Shown: positions 45,044-54,398, counted from the first letter of the stretch. The stretch is DNA of 64,000 nt from Lewinella sp. W8 (GCF_004375085.3 NZ_SNAQ03000006.1:186001-250000); one strand, 5' to 3'. Program-made: numbers and translations. Notes: a model not told the origin generated them from the letters alone.

Positions 45044-46171
45044 ATGTTTGCAAGACTTGCTCAAGAATATTTCGCCGGAAATGCCCACGACTTGTTGCAT
45101 CTCCACCCCGCCCAGCTGGCCAACTTCCTGGAGGGCATTTGGGTAAACGCTCCACGAAATGCCCAGGGCCGCGGCCCCAACAACCGGCCACGTCCGTATG
45201 AACTGGTGAACATAAATTATCCATTATTGCAGGGTTCCCCAACCACCAATATGAATAATACTACCCGGGGGTATACTGCGCCAGCCACCAACCTTTCCAC
45301 GTTAACGCCCCGGGTAGACTGGCAGCATCTGATCTACGCCTACATGCTGGAAAACACGCGGATGACGCAGATTTTCTACCGGGTGTTGACGGCCTTCCTC
45401 ACCGGGGAAACCCTGAATACACCCTCTCCCGCCACCCAGGCCTGGCTGCGCAATACCGAGATGTTGTTCTACCGCCATTTGCCCGGGTTTTATACCTACG
45501 CGCTGCGCAGTGAAATCCGCCCGGACGCCGAAGCCACCCGCCGAAATGCCTACTACCGTATGTTCGGCATGGACCTGGTGCACGGTACGGACAGCAATAA
45601 GGCCTACCCGTTCACCAAGCCCCAGCACTCCAACCGGGATTTTGTGCCCACCATTGAGAAACTGCTGCGGGAATTCTACCAGGCGGTGATCAACCAGTCC
45701 AATACCTCCGGTACGAACAGCACCGACTTTGCCTCCATCGCTACCCTGTGCACCAACCTCCGCAACATGCTGCAGGTCCGCCGCCAGGGAGGAAACCTGA
45801 CGCGGGAGGAATTCAATGCGGTCGCCATGATGTCCTGGTTCCACTTTACCCTGGAACAGGGAACCCATCCGCTCATCAGCGACCTGGGGGCTACGGCCAA
45901 CAGCCCCGAAGACCGCCTGATCAAGGTGGGCCAGAAAGTCGGGTTAGCGGCCAATCCCCAATCCGGTAGCTTCTTTGACCTGGCCAACCTGCTGTCCAGC
46001 TTCCTCCTGCAAATTGAATCCGGACAGCTGGACACCGTTAGTGCGGTACAGACCGCCCTTGGCACGGTGGGTTTCCGCCAGGACATTACCAACATCATCA
46101 CCCAATGGTCCAACGCCACCAAACGCGACATTAAAGCCATCAAGACCAGCCGCCAGCTGGTCGCCGGCTAA
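45044..46171 (+). CDS. hypothetical protein, last gene of ESPF operon
   Basis: A 375-residue soluble helical protein without a signal peptide or membrane segments. Aromatic-rich helices (WQHLIYAYMLENTRMTQIFYRV, shown by its core LIYAYMLENTRM) occupy the centre. No motif of a known enzyme is visible. It follows the small Cys protein gene by 47 bp on the same strand. Coding is certain from length and composition; the function is open. Confidence 0.6.
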   Translation: MFARLAQEYFAGNAHDLLHLHPAQLANFLEGIWVNAPRNAQGRGPNNRPRPYELVNINYPLLQGSPTTNMNNTTRGYTAPATNLSTLTPRVDWQHLIYAYMLENTRMTQIFYRVLTAFLTGETLNTPSPATQAWLRNTEMLFYRHLPGFYTYALRSEIRPDAEATRRNAYYRMFGMDLVHGTDSNKAYPFTKPQHSNRDFVPTIEKLLREFYQAVINQSNTSGTNSTDFASIATLCTNLRNMLQVRRQGGNLTREEFNAVAMMSWFHFTLEQGTHPLISDLGATANSPEDRLIKVGQKVGLAANPQSGSFFDLANLLSSFLLQIESGQLDTVSAVQTALGTVGFRQDITNIITQWSNATKRDIKAIKTSRQLVAG

Positions 46172-46230
46172 ACCCGACACCTAAAACCTTTTCCGATGTT
46201 TTTTTGCGCCTGTGTACTCCCCCATTTTTG

Positions 46231-46256
46231 GGGCGAGGACGCAGGTGCAATGCTTT
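46231..46256 (+). repeat. dispersed intergenic motif copy
   Basis: Core GGACGCAGGTGCAATGC, shortly after the end of the ESPF operon. It shares CAGGTGCAATGC with the copy at 14795. Confidence 0.45.
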
Positions 46257-46348
46257 TATTAAAATGCCCTGCGATTGGGAGGTCGAGTGAATGACTCCGG
46301 AAAATAAGTGGCCTTCCATTACCTTGCCCTCGAACCATCATCCCTCCC

Positions 46349-46888
46349 ATGCAAGTTTTTCGTTCGATCCTTCCGGTACTTTTCCTGCTTTGCGGCGGCG
46401 CTCTGGGTGCCCAGGTCCTTCCCGATTCCTGGCACGGCCAGTGGCGGGGCACGGTCGATATCTGGTCCTACGGCGTCAAAGTGGACTCCTTTCCCATGGC
46501 CCTCACCATCCGCCCCGAGGGAGACCGCTGGCAGTTTGTCATCAACTACCGGAGGAATCCCGACCAACCGGATGTTCGTCGGTACCAACTGGTCGCCCTT
46601 GATGGGGAGAAAGGTCACTTCGCCATTGACGAACAGAACAGCATTTTGTTGGACACCTACCTCGTCGACGATTGCCTCCTGAACGTTTTTGCGGGTATGG
46701 GCAGTAGCCTGCAGACCCGCATCTGCCACGAAGGCGATTTCCTCTCCTACGAAATCACTTCCAACTTCGATGCCCCCGAACGGGTCAGCGGGGGTGAAGT
46801 TATGGGGCAGGATACCGTGCCCGAAATCAGGAGTTACACCGTCTACAACCAGATGAAGGCCCGACTACGGAAGGACAACGAGGAATAA
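46349..46888 (+). CDS. secreted hypothetical protein
   Basis: A 179-residue protein with a Sec signal (ILPVLFLLCGGALGAQ). The mature part begins with WHGQWRGTVDIWS and is beta-rich, like a small lipocalin-type barrel, with two Cys (DDCLL, RICHE) that may pair. No family is recognised. Confidence 0.6.
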   Translation: MQVFRSILPVLFLLCGGALGAQVLPDSWHGQWRGTVDIWSYGVKVDSFPMALTIRPEGDRWQFVINYRRNPDQPDVRRYQLVALDGEKGHFAIDEQNSILLDTYLVDDCLLNVFAGMGSSLQTRICHEGDFLSYEITSNFDAPERVSGGEVMGQDTVPEIRSYTVYNQMKARLRKDNEE

Positions 46889-46939
46889 GAATTACTTTGG
46901 GGCATCCCCCAATTATCTTCATTCCGTTCTCTTTCCGAC

Positions 46940-48028
46940 ATGAGTAAATTTTTCGTCCATCCCGACATCACCGAAGCCGAAACGCTCCCGGCCGCCTTTT
47001 ACCGCAGCCAGGAAGTATTCGAGGCGCTCCGGGAAAAGGTATTCACGCGCACCTGGCAGTGGATCGGAGACGCCCACACCCTGATTCCCCTACCGGAATC
47101 CGTGTATCCACTCCACCTCCTGGACAACTACCTCACCGAACCAATGCTGTTGGTGCGGGACGCCGAAGATGACATTCGCTGCCTGAGCAACGTATGCACC
47201 CACCGGGGGAATATCATCCGGCAACATCCCGGCAAATCCCGTCAGTTGATCTGTGCCTACCACGGACGCCGCTGGAATCTGGACGGCAGTTTCAAATCGA
47301 TGCCCGAGTTCAAAGAAGCCAAAAACTTCCCCCGGCCCTGCGACAGCCTCCACCAGTTTCCGCTGCGAAAATGGGGTGACCACCTGTTCGTGGGGCTTGA
47401 ACCCGGCTTTGACTTTACGGAGGTGATAAAAGTGATGGAAGAACGGGTGGGTTTCTTACCCCTCCGGGAGTTTAAACTGGATCCGGTATCCAGTAAGGAT
47501 TACTTGGTTAACTGTCACTGGGCCCTCTATTGCGATAACTACCTGGAAGGCTTTCACATTCCCTTCGTCCACGAAGGTCTGAATAAGCTCCTGGACTACG
47601 GGCAGTACACCACCAAACTTTACGACCACCTCAACCTCCAAATCGGCTATGCCGAAAGTGGCGAGCAATCCTTCGATCTCCCGGAGGGCCACCCCGATTA
47701 CGGCCGGGAAGTAGGTGCTTACTACTACTGGGTTTTCCCTAACCTGATGTTCAACTTCTACCCCTGGGGATTATCGGTGAACGTCGTCAAACCCATTAGC
47801 ATGAATAAGACCAAGGTGTCGTTTATCACCTACATGTGGCGGGAAGAAACGATGAGTGAAGAAGCCAGTGCCCTGATGGACAAGGTGGAACGGGAAGATG
47901 AGTTTGTGGTAGAAGGGGTGCACCGGGGCCTGAAGTCAAGGTACTACCGGGCCGGCCGCTTCTCCCCCACCCGCGAGCAGGGCGTGCATCATTTTCACCG
48001 GTTGTTGGCGCAGTATTTGGACGCGTAA
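46940..48028 (+). CDS. Rieske-type ring-hydroxylating oxygenase alpha subunit
   Basis: A 362-residue protein. The Rieske [2Fe-2S] site is CTHRG (Cys86, His88) and CAYHGRRW (Cys105, His108). The mononuclear iron domain carries CDNYLEGFHIPFVHEGL with Glu203, His206 and His211 as likely ligand region. The NYLE-x-x-HIPFVH form resembles choline monooxygenase and other quaternary-amine oxygenases more than classical aromatic dioxygenases. No reductase or ferredoxin gene is adjacent, so electrons must come from elsewhere. The substrate is not readable from sequence. Confidence 0.88.
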   Translation: MSKFFVHPDITEAETLPAAFYRSQEVFEALREKVFTRTWQWIGDAHTLIPLPESVYPLHLLDNYLTEPMLLVRDAEDDIRCLSNVCTHRGNIIRQHPGKSRQLICAYHGRRWNLDGSFKSMPEFKEAKNFPRPCDSLHQFPLRKWGDHLFVGLEPGFDFTEVIKVMEERVGFLPLREFKLDPVSSKDYLVNCHWALYCDNYLEGFHIPFVHEGLNKLLDYGQYTTKLYDHLNLQIGYAESGEQSFDLPEGHPDYGREVGAYYYWVFPNLMFNFYPWGLSVNVVKPISMNKTKVSFITYMWREETMSEEASALMDKVEREDEFVVEGVHRGLKSRYYRAGRFSPTREQGVHHFHRLLAQYLDA

Positions 48029-48122
48029 GACCTGATGGTCAATATAAAGATGTCCTGATTTATGTAACGGAGCGTGGATTGACGTCATGAAATAACAGTT
48101 TTCTTCATCAATCCAATAAATC

Positions 48123-49250
48123 ATGAGATACCTGTTATTCCTTATGTTGCTCTTCGTGCTGGTTGGTTGCCAGCGGGAGGATAGCCTCCTGGCCCCGGAA
48201 ATGCCCACTCCGGAACAGACCGTCGTCCCCGCAGAACTCCCGGCCCTCCACCCCACCGTCCTTAATTCTGCCTGGTGGCAAAATACGCTGGAGGCCGACC
48301 GGAAAATCCTTCGCCTCGAGTTATCCGGAGGAGACCTTCCCATCACCTACCGTGAACTGGAGCGCCGATTCACCGCCGTTCGTTCCTCCGCGGCTTTCCA
48401 AAGTAAAGCCAACGTTTGCTCCAGCTTCCCCGCCGGAAACCCCGCGGGTGACGTGACGCTGAACTCCCAGGCCGACGTGGATGCCTTTGGTGCCCAAAAC
48501 TGCAAAATCATTACCGGAGCCCTCGTGGTGGTAGACACCCTCGGACCTGATCCCATTTGTGACCTTCGGCCACTCCGAAAAATCAAAGAAATCGGCAGTT
48601 CCATGAACGTTCAGTCCGATTGCCTGACCAGCCTGAGTGGACTGGAAAAGATCAAATCAATCGGCGAACTGGGGCCCTTTGGTTTCGTCGGCGTCAGCGG
48701 AGATAACCTCACCGACATCAGTGCCCTGGAAAACGTCAAAGTGATCACCGGCAGCATCAACGTCATCGGCACCCAATCCCTGACGTCTACCGGTAGCGCC
48801 TTTTCCCGCATCACCACCATTGAATCCGGTAAATCCAGTACTCCCCTGACCTCCGTTTTCGTCCTGAACCTTAACCTGAATACGGCCCTGACGGACATCA
48901 GCGGATTCTCTAACCTCACCTATATTGAGGGTGGTCCCCGCATTTCGGCCAACGATGCCCTCCTGAACCTGGACGGACTATCCGGCCTGAATGCCGTCGG
49001 CACCGATATCTTCATCCTCAATAATGCCAGTTTGCAGAACGTCGATGAGTTTGCCAACCTGACGTCCATCTCTGGCAATCTTTTTGTGGCGGATAATCCC
49101 CAGCTTTCCAGTTGCTGCGGATTGTACGGCCTCCTGTGCACTAATCCACCGACCTGCACCACCAGCGGCGTGGGGGGTGTATTCGCAATCTTCAACAACG
49201 GAGCTGGCTGCACGGACCTGGACATCATCGCCGGTGGTCCCTGTCCCTAA
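48123..49250 (+). CDS. lipoprotein with receptor-L/LRR-like repeats
   Basis: A 375-residue lipoprotein (LFVLVGCQRE, Cys17). Residues about 100-330 carry repeats of the receptor-L-domain type (IKEIGSSMNVQSDCLTSLSGL, given here by its core IGSSMNVQSDCLTSL; ALENVKVITGSINVIG; LTSISGNLFVADNPQL). The C-terminus is Cys-rich (CCGLYGLLC, PTCTT, GAGCTD) and could be cross-linked. It is probably an adhesive or binding protein on the cell surface. The gene is followed by a large hairpin (49268-49350). Confidence 0.75.
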   Translation: MRYLLFLMLLFVLVGCQREDSLLAPEMPTPEQTVVPAELPALHPTVLNSAWWQNTLEADRKILRLELSGGDLPITYRELERRFTAVRSSAAFQSKANVCSSFPAGNPAGDVTLNSQADVDAFGAQNCKIITGALVVVDTLGPDPICDLRPLRKIKEIGSSMNVQSDCLTSLSGLEKIKSIGELGPFGFVGVSGDNLTDISALENVKVITGSINVIGTQSLTSTGSAFSRITTIESGKSSTPLTSVFVLNLNLNTALTDISGFSNLTYIEGGPRISANDALLNLDGLSGLNAVGTDIFILNNASLQNVDEFANLTSISGNLFVADNPQLSSCCGLYGLLCTNPPTCTTSGVGGVFAIFNNGAGCTDLDIIAGGPCP

Positions 49251-49267
49251 TCCTACCTGAATTCATC

Positions 49268-49350
49268 ATTGCCCGGCCCCCAGCTTTATCCTGCTTTCCG
49301 TAAGATTCTTTACGAGTAACCAGAGATGAGGTAGCGGGCCGGGCAATTTT
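49268..49350 (+). terminator. long-loop hairpin with T-tract
   Basis: Perfect 12-bp arms ATTGCCCGGCCC and GGGCCGGGCAAT enclose a 56-nt loop, and the 3' arm runs straight into TTTT. The loop holds a second small hairpin (CGTAA-GATTCT-TTACG). It may be the terminator of the lipoprotein gene or a structured leader of the AraC gene that starts 28 bp later. Confidence 0.55.
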
Positions 49351-49377
49351 GTTTACTGGAATTACCTTGTGGGACAT

Positions 49378-50256
49378 ATGCAGCCGGACGTCCATCAGGT
49401 ACCATTCCACAACCAGCAAAACCCCCGGGTGGATTTTGACATCATCTCCCTGGAGGATTTGCAGCGGAGGGATGGACTGGGGCATTCCCAATTTGATTTT
49501 CATCTCGTCCAGTTTTACATCATCCTGTTCATCCATGCGGGTGAGGGCGAACACGTCATTGATTTTCGCACCTACCCCTATCACCCCGGTACGGTACTTA
49601 CCGTACGGAAGGATCAAATCCATAAGTTCGTCCGTAACCCAACCGCCCGGGGGACCATGCTCCTCTTCACCGATAACTTCCTGGGAAGTTATCTCACCGA
49701 ATTGGAAGGACATCGGGCCCTGCAACTGTTCAACGAAATGTTGGGGGCACCTCACCTTCACTTGCCATCCGAATCAGCGCCCGAAATTTGGGCCCTGCTT
49801 TCGACCATGGGAAGCGAATACTTCTCGGTCAATGATGAATATTCGGTCAGCATCCTGCGCAGTCAACTCCACATCCTGATTACTAAACTCTACCGGCTAA
49901 AGTCCGATCAATTGCTTACCCAAATCCGGGGACCTTACCTGTCATCCTTCATCAGGTTTCAGGAGCTTGTCGAACAGCAGGTGTCCCGGACCACAAAAGC
50001 CCAGGATTACGCCCGGATGATGGGTATCTCTGCCCGAACCCTGAACAACATTACCCGCACGGTAGTCAATAAAACGGCCAAAGCCTTTATCGACGAAGTC
50101 AACATCAATCAGATAAAGAGGCTGTTGGCCAATACGGAGCTGCCCATCAAGGAGATTGCATACACCACTGGCTTCAACGAGGTGCCGAATTTTTACAAGT
50201 ACTTCCGCCGACTCACGGGCAGCACCCCCGAAACCTTCAGGGCCACAAACCGGTAA
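49378..50256 (+). CDS. AraC-family transcriptional regulator
   Basis: About 292 residues from ATG 49378 (a GTG at 49369 is also open). The N-terminal cupin-like sensing domain is seen in FILFIHAGEGEHVIDF-type strands (here ILFIHAGEGEHVIDF) and the VRKDQIHKF turn. The C-terminal double helix-turn-helix (about 190-290) includes ARMMGISARTLNNITR and IKEIAYTTGFNEVPNFYKYFRRLTG-type sequence, whose core GFNEVPNFYKYFRR is the AraC signature. The ligand and target genes are unknown; the NTF2-like gene downstream is a candidate. Confidence 0.9.
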   Translation: MQPDVHQVPFHNQQNPRVDFDIISLEDLQRRDGLGHSQFDFHLVQFYIILFIHAGEGEHVIDFRTYPYHPGTVLTVRKDQIHKFVRNPTARGTMLLFTDNFLGSYLTELEGHRALQLFNEMLGAPHLHLPSESAPEIWALLSTMGSEYFSVNDEYSVSILRSQLHILITKLYRLKSDQLLTQIRGPYLSSFIRFQELVEQQVSRTTKAQDYARMMGISARTLNNITRTVVNKTAKAFIDEVNINQIKRLLANTELPIKEIAYTTGFNEVPNFYKYFRRLTGSTPETFRATNR

Positions 50257-50295
50257 TTTTCCACTTTTTACAACGTAAAGGCTGATTGTGATAAT

Positions 50296-50322
50296 GCGCC
50301 GGAGCGCAGGTGCCAGGAACTT
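50296..50322 (+). repeat. dispersed intergenic motif copy
   Basis: Core GGAGCGCAGGTGCCAGGAAC. It shares 15 bases with the copy at 28951 and lies between the AraC and NTF2-like genes. Confidence 0.5.
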
Positions 50323-50349
50323 TGTCCCGTCAAACATTCTCAACATTCC

Positions 50350-51219
50350 ATGCGGACAAATCCTCTATGCCTGCTTTTCCTGAGCCTCCTTCTCTTCACC
50401 GGAGGGTGTAGGCCAGCTCCCAAAGCAACTTCATCCAACCATACAATCAGCAAAACCATGACCAACAAAGAAAAAGCCATTGCCTTAATTGAAAGCCTGG
50501 AAAGTGGTGACCCCACACCGGTCAGTTACATTAATCCCCGTAAATACATCCAGCACAATCTCGCCGTTGGTGACGGGTTGGAGGGATTCGGCGAAGTCAT
50601 CGCCCATGCTCCCGAAGGCGGCTTTAAAGCCAAGGTAATCAGGGCCTTCCAGGACGAGGATTTCGTTTTCCTCCATTCGAAATACGATTTCTTCGGTCCC
50701 AAAGCCGGGTTTGACATCTTTCGTTTCGAGGAAGGCCTGATCGTCGAGCACTGGGATAACCTGGCGGACATCACGCCCCCCAACCCCAGTGGACGCACCC
50801 AACTGGACGGCAGCACTGACCTGACTGACCTGGACAAAACCGAGACCAACAAGAAGCTGGTGCGGGAATTTCTGAACGAAATTCTGGTCAAGGGTCAATC
50901 CGATCGGATTACCGATTTCATCAGTACGGAGGAATACCTGCAACACAACGCTGATATCGCCGACGGGCTCTCGGGCCTCGGCTCCGCGCTGCAGTACTTC
51001 GCCCAGGAAAGTCTATTATTACAGTACGACACCGTACACATGGTCCTGGGTGAAGGCAATTTTGTTCTCACCGTCAGCGAAGGCAAGTTTGGCCAAGGTG
51101 ATCACGTCGCTTACTACGACCTGTTCCGAATTCAGGACGGGAAAATCGTGGAACACTGGGACATTATCCAACCCATTCCCGCCAGGGAAGACTGGAAGAA
51201 TACCAACGGAAAATTCTAG
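50350..51219 (+). CDS. lipoprotein with two NTF2/SnoaL-like domains
   Basis: A 289-residue lipoprotein (LLLFTGGCRP, Cys19). Two similar SnoaL-like repeats: the first about 35-150 (YIQHNLAVGDGLEGFGEVI, FDIFRFEEGLIVEHWDNLADI) and the second about 160-285 (YLQHNADIADGLSGLGSAL, YDLFRIQDGKIVEHWDIIQPI). Both have the YxQHN and EHWD motifs, so this is an internal duplication. Single-domain relatives are usually secreted or cytoplasmic and include polyketide cyclases and isomerases. The gene ends in a strong terminator. Confidence 0.8.
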   Translation: MRTNPLCLLFLSLLLFTGGCRPAPKATSSNHTISKTMTNKEKAIALIESLESGDPTPVSYINPRKYIQHNLAVGDGLEGFGEVIAHAPEGGFKAKVIRAFQDEDFVFLHSKYDFFGPKAGFDIFRFEEGLIVEHWDNLADITPPNPSGRTQLDGSTDLTDLDKTETNKKLVREFLNEILVKGQSDRITDFISTEEYLQHNADIADGLSGLGSALQYFAQESLLLQYDTVHMVLGEGNFVLTVSEGKFGQGDHVAYYDLFRIQDGKIVEHWDIIQPIPAREDWKNTNGKF

Positions 51220-51245
51220 TTCTCCTGATCATTTCTCAACCCGGA

Positions 51246-51283
51246 GGAGGACCATTGGTATAACCAGTGGTCCTCCCCTTTTT
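51246..51283 (+). terminator. intrinsic terminator after SnoaL-like gene
   Basis: A 13-bp stem, GGAGGACCATTGG paired with CCAGTGGTCCTCC with one G-T wobble, has loop TATAA and is followed by CC and five T residues. It lies 26 bp after the stop codon and directs termination on the plus strand. Confidence 0.88.
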
Positions 51284-51299
51284 CGTTCCCCGAAGCTGC

Positions 51300-54200
51300 C
51301 TAATTCTGGCTCCGTCCAAGGTTCAGGATGGGTACGTCAATCCCGAAGGTGAACAGCCACCGGAAGGCGGAATAGTTCGCTTCCCCGATTTTACGTTCGT
51401 TGGGGCCATACTGAATTCCACTTCCCACGAAAAAGGGAGACTTGGGAATATTTATCATAAAATGCGCTCCCGGGGCCAGCACATTCTGGAAGCTGACTTC
51501 CGGCACGGTTCCCGCATTCTCCCCACTCCGGTAGGCCGTGATGGCTCCAACGTCAATGATCGGGAGGAAGGCAGAAATGGACCATTCGCGGTTTCGCCAG
51601 GGTTTCCAGGAAACCGTGGCCCCCACCGGGACGAACATCCCGAAAGTAGTCGCCCGGCGGCCAATCGAATCCGGAGCACCAATCAGCGTTTCCCGTCCGT
51701 AAGCCCCTCCGAAATAAGCGTTTAGGTCAACATTGAACTTATAGAGCCGCTTGTTACGGGAGCTGCCCGCCGGCACGGCAACCGCATCCAGGACGGCGTT
51801 GACGTCCTCCGGTGATTCGGCCGCCGCCAGCCCGGCACCGAAGCTGGCCAGGCGCCGGAAGCGTTTGATGGCAACGTTGGAGGCCGATTGCTGCCTCAAT
51901 TCCAGTTTGGCGATCCGCGTCCTTAACGCTTTCTTCTCCTCGGTCGTCAATCCTGGCTTGGTCCGCTCCTCCACCAGCCTATCCATCCTTTTTTGTAGCC
52001 GCTTCATCTTCAACGTGCTGTCGGGGACGATCCTGAAAAGCTCCACCAGATCAAGTAACGGCAATACCGATTCCCGGAACTGGCCCTTGGACGTAAGATC
52101 ATAAATTTCGTTTATCCTCCGGTTAATGTCCGGCACGTCCTTAAAACCAATGGTGTCCTTAATCGCTACGGTTTCCCCGGGGAAATTGATAAGGGGAGTT
52201 TCCAGGATTTCATTGGCTACCGTAGTAAGAAATCTGAGCTGACGGCCAAGTCTGGTCGTTGTAGAGTCCTTCTCCGGGGGGTAGTAAAGTTGTCCCAGTG
52301 CGATACTGATGTCAGTTCCCAGGTCCGCCAGCCCCCGCGGGGAGAGCGTATGGCCCAGCATGGGCTGCTGACCAATCTGCTGGTAGAGCAATCCCTGATA
52401 GAATTGCCGGACCTGAGGCTTGGTTAGGGTCGTGGCCATCACCGAGGGAAGGGCAAGCGTATCCTTTTCGGGAGCAGTAAGGATATAGAGCATTTGCGCA
52501 CCGAGGTTGAGTAGTTGCTCAAACGTTTTGGTGTTTTGGAAGGCCTTAAAACCATCATTATCGGTGGTGGAACGGAATACGGTAAACACTCGCTCAAGTT
52601 CCTCAAACTGCTGCTTAAGGGGCAGCGTACGATCCAGTTGGGTGGGTGGAGGTGCTGCGGTAACGTTAATGGGGTCCACCAGGGGGGCGTGGTTGCGTTC
52701 CAGGACGTTGATGAAATCGCGGTAGGTACTGTCTACCCGCTCCAGATACCGTATCCGGGGTACCCAAAACGCCGGTCCTGACCTACCGGTTCCGTATTCA
52801 CGGTAGCGCGACACGAGGTTCTTCAGGTAGCCAAACCCCTGATTGCGTCGCTCGTCCGGGGACAGTGAGTTCTGCCAAAAAACTTTTGAAGCCTCAATAT
52901 CGGCAGTGATTTTTTGGGCCTCCGATCGCACGTATGCATCAGACAACTGTGGCCGGTTCAACACCCGACTCAAAGAGTCATATTTGTACTTCCAGGCATC
53001 CAGGTTTCGGGCCATGGTAGCCAGCCGATCGAAGATGATGAATTCTCCGTCCATTTCCCGTTCCAAAAAGGCGTCCAACATACTTAAGCCCATCGCCCTG
53101 AGGGTATCGGGAGCCGGCAAGGAATCGGTTACAAAAAGCAACTGGAAGCTGTCAATGGTGGGCGCGGCTAACCAGTAGGTATACGGAGGCTTACCTTCCA
53201 GTAAATCCGTAGCCTGACCAAAATGACGGTTATCGTCGTCAAAAAGAGTTTCAAAACTACTCTTTGTTACCAGTTCGGATCGGCTGAATTGTCTAATCAG
53301 CGCCTTGGCTGTTGGATCCGCACTCGGATGGTTCCGTAACGTCCTTAGGGTCCGATTCAAATTTTGCGCATCTTCCACCAACCGCATTCCCTCATCCCGA
53401 AAGGCCTTTACGGAAGCAGCATAAGTTGTCTTCAGCTTTTTGGCCGGTTCGGTCTGGTCACGGAGCGCATTGGCCAGAGCAAGGTGAACTTTCTGTTCGG
53501 CAGCAAACGACCGCTCCTTTAGCTGTCCACGGGCGTAGCCCAGTACTTCCGGCAGGTCCAATCCCCGGGCACTTAAGTCAAGTAGCTCATAGACCAGCAG
53601 CAGATTCTGCAGCTTTACGTCGTCCGAAGTGATCTTTCCGTTTACTCGAACGTATTCCGCGAAGTTAAAAGTGATCCCCTGCAAATCTTTGGCGAAGGCC
53701 GTCCGTACTTCCGGCAGGAAGGAACGATACTCCGCCACGTCTACGTTTCGCAGCCAGTGTGCGGTCGCCGGAAAAAGATACCACAGATTACCCTGGTCAA
53801 TCTTTTCCTGCAGCCTCCCCATAAAAGTAACCGTAAATTCTTCCTGGGCTCTTTTTTGAATCCAGTCGGATAAGCCCGACAGCAGCACGCTGGCGTAATC
53901 CGTCGAGCCCAGGCTCGCCTGAGCCTGCTGTGCTTTTTCGGGGAGTTGGTTCAGCGTCACCGGGTCCGGTTGAGCGTATTCATCCGCCAGCCAGCGAATA
54001 TCGAAGGCCTGACGCTGATTGAACAAGGCAGATCGGTCATACGTCCGCCGAAAGCGATCCCGGCCGGTCCGTTCATCGGCACCAGCAGCCATTTTCATGA
54101 TGGAATCAATGGGAATTGTCAAAATCGCATCCCGGAGTTTTTTCTCTCCCAAAAAGCCAGTGATGTACGGATTATCCGCGTAGGCGTGCAACAACTCCCG

Positions 54201-54398
54201 GGTACTACCAGGCGTACCACCAGGATTAAACCGCCAAAGTAGTTGAGCCGAAATTTCTGCCCGCATCGCGATGGTCTGGCTCGAATCCATCCGGATCAGT
54301 TCATCGATGATCGTCTGGCCAGGAAGCTGCCCCGCCAGGATGAAAAATGCCAGGCTCAGCGCTCGCGTCAGCATTTTCTGCATTGAGTTCCTATTCAT
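51300..54398 (-). CDS. large secreted protein of unknown family
   Basis: About 1032 residues from ATG 54398, which overlaps the stop of the upstream gene by one base (TGATG); a GTG at 54401 is also open. The N-terminus is a signal peptide (LSLAFFILAGQLPGQ). The body is long, helical and charged, with many Arg, Asp, Leu and Gln, and no recognisable enzyme motif. A coiled-coil-like segment lies near 790-835 (RLQKRMDRLVEERTKPGLTT is its start). The C-terminal 130 residues are beta-rich with alternating aromatic residues (YKFNVDLNAYFGGAYG, FGMFVPVGATVSWKPW) and could be an outer-membrane barrel. It pairs with the small protein at 54398-55054. Confidence 0.65.
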   Translation of the reverse strand: MNRNSMQKMLTRALSLAFFILAGQLPGQTIIDELIRMDSSQTIAMRAEISAQLLWRFNPGGTPGSTRELLHAYADNPYITGFLGEKKLRDAILTIPIDSIMKMAAGADERTGRDRFRRTYDRSALFNQRQAFDIRWLADEYAQPDPVTLNQLPEKAQQAQASLGSTDYASVLLSGLSDWIQKRAQEEFTVTFMGRLQEKIDQGNLWYLFPATAHWLRNVDVAEYRSFLPEVRTAFAKDLQGITFNFAEYVRVNGKITSDDVKLQNLLLVYELLDLSARGLDLPEVLGYARGQLKERSFAAEQKVHLALANALRDQTEPAKKLKTTYAASVKAFRDEGMRLVEDAQNLNRTLRTLRNHPSADPTAKALIRQFSRSELVTKSSFETLFDDDNRHFGQATDLLEGKPPYTYWLAAPTIDSFQLLFVTDSLPAPDTLRAMGLSMLDAFLEREMDGEFIIFDRLATMARNLDAWKYKYDSLSRVLNRPQLSDAYVRSEAQKITADIEASKVFWQNSLSPDERRNQGFGYLKNLVSRYREYGTGRSGPAFWVPRIRYLERVDSTYRDFINVLERNHAPLVDPINVTAAPPPTQLDRTLPLKQQFEELERVFTVFRSTTDNDGFKAFQNTKTFEQLLNLGAQMLYILTAPEKDTLALPSVMATTLTKPQVRQFYQGLLYQQIGQQPMLGHTLSPRGLADLGTDISIALGQLYYPPEKDSTTTRLGRQLRFLTTVANEILETPLINFPGETVAIKDTIGFKDVPDINRRINEIYDLTSKGQFRESVLPLLDLVELFRIVPDSTLKMKRLQKRMDRLVEERTKPGLTTEEKKALRTRIAKLELRQQSASNVAIKRFRRLASFGAGLAAAESPEDVNAVLDAVAVPAGSSRNKRLYKFNVDLNAYFGGAYGRETLIGAPDSIGRRATTFGMFVPVGATVSWKPWRNREWSISAFLPIIDVGAITAYRSGENAGTVPEVSFQNVLAPGAHFMINIPKSPFFVGSGIQYGPNERKIGEANYSAFRWLFTFGIDVPILNLGRSQN

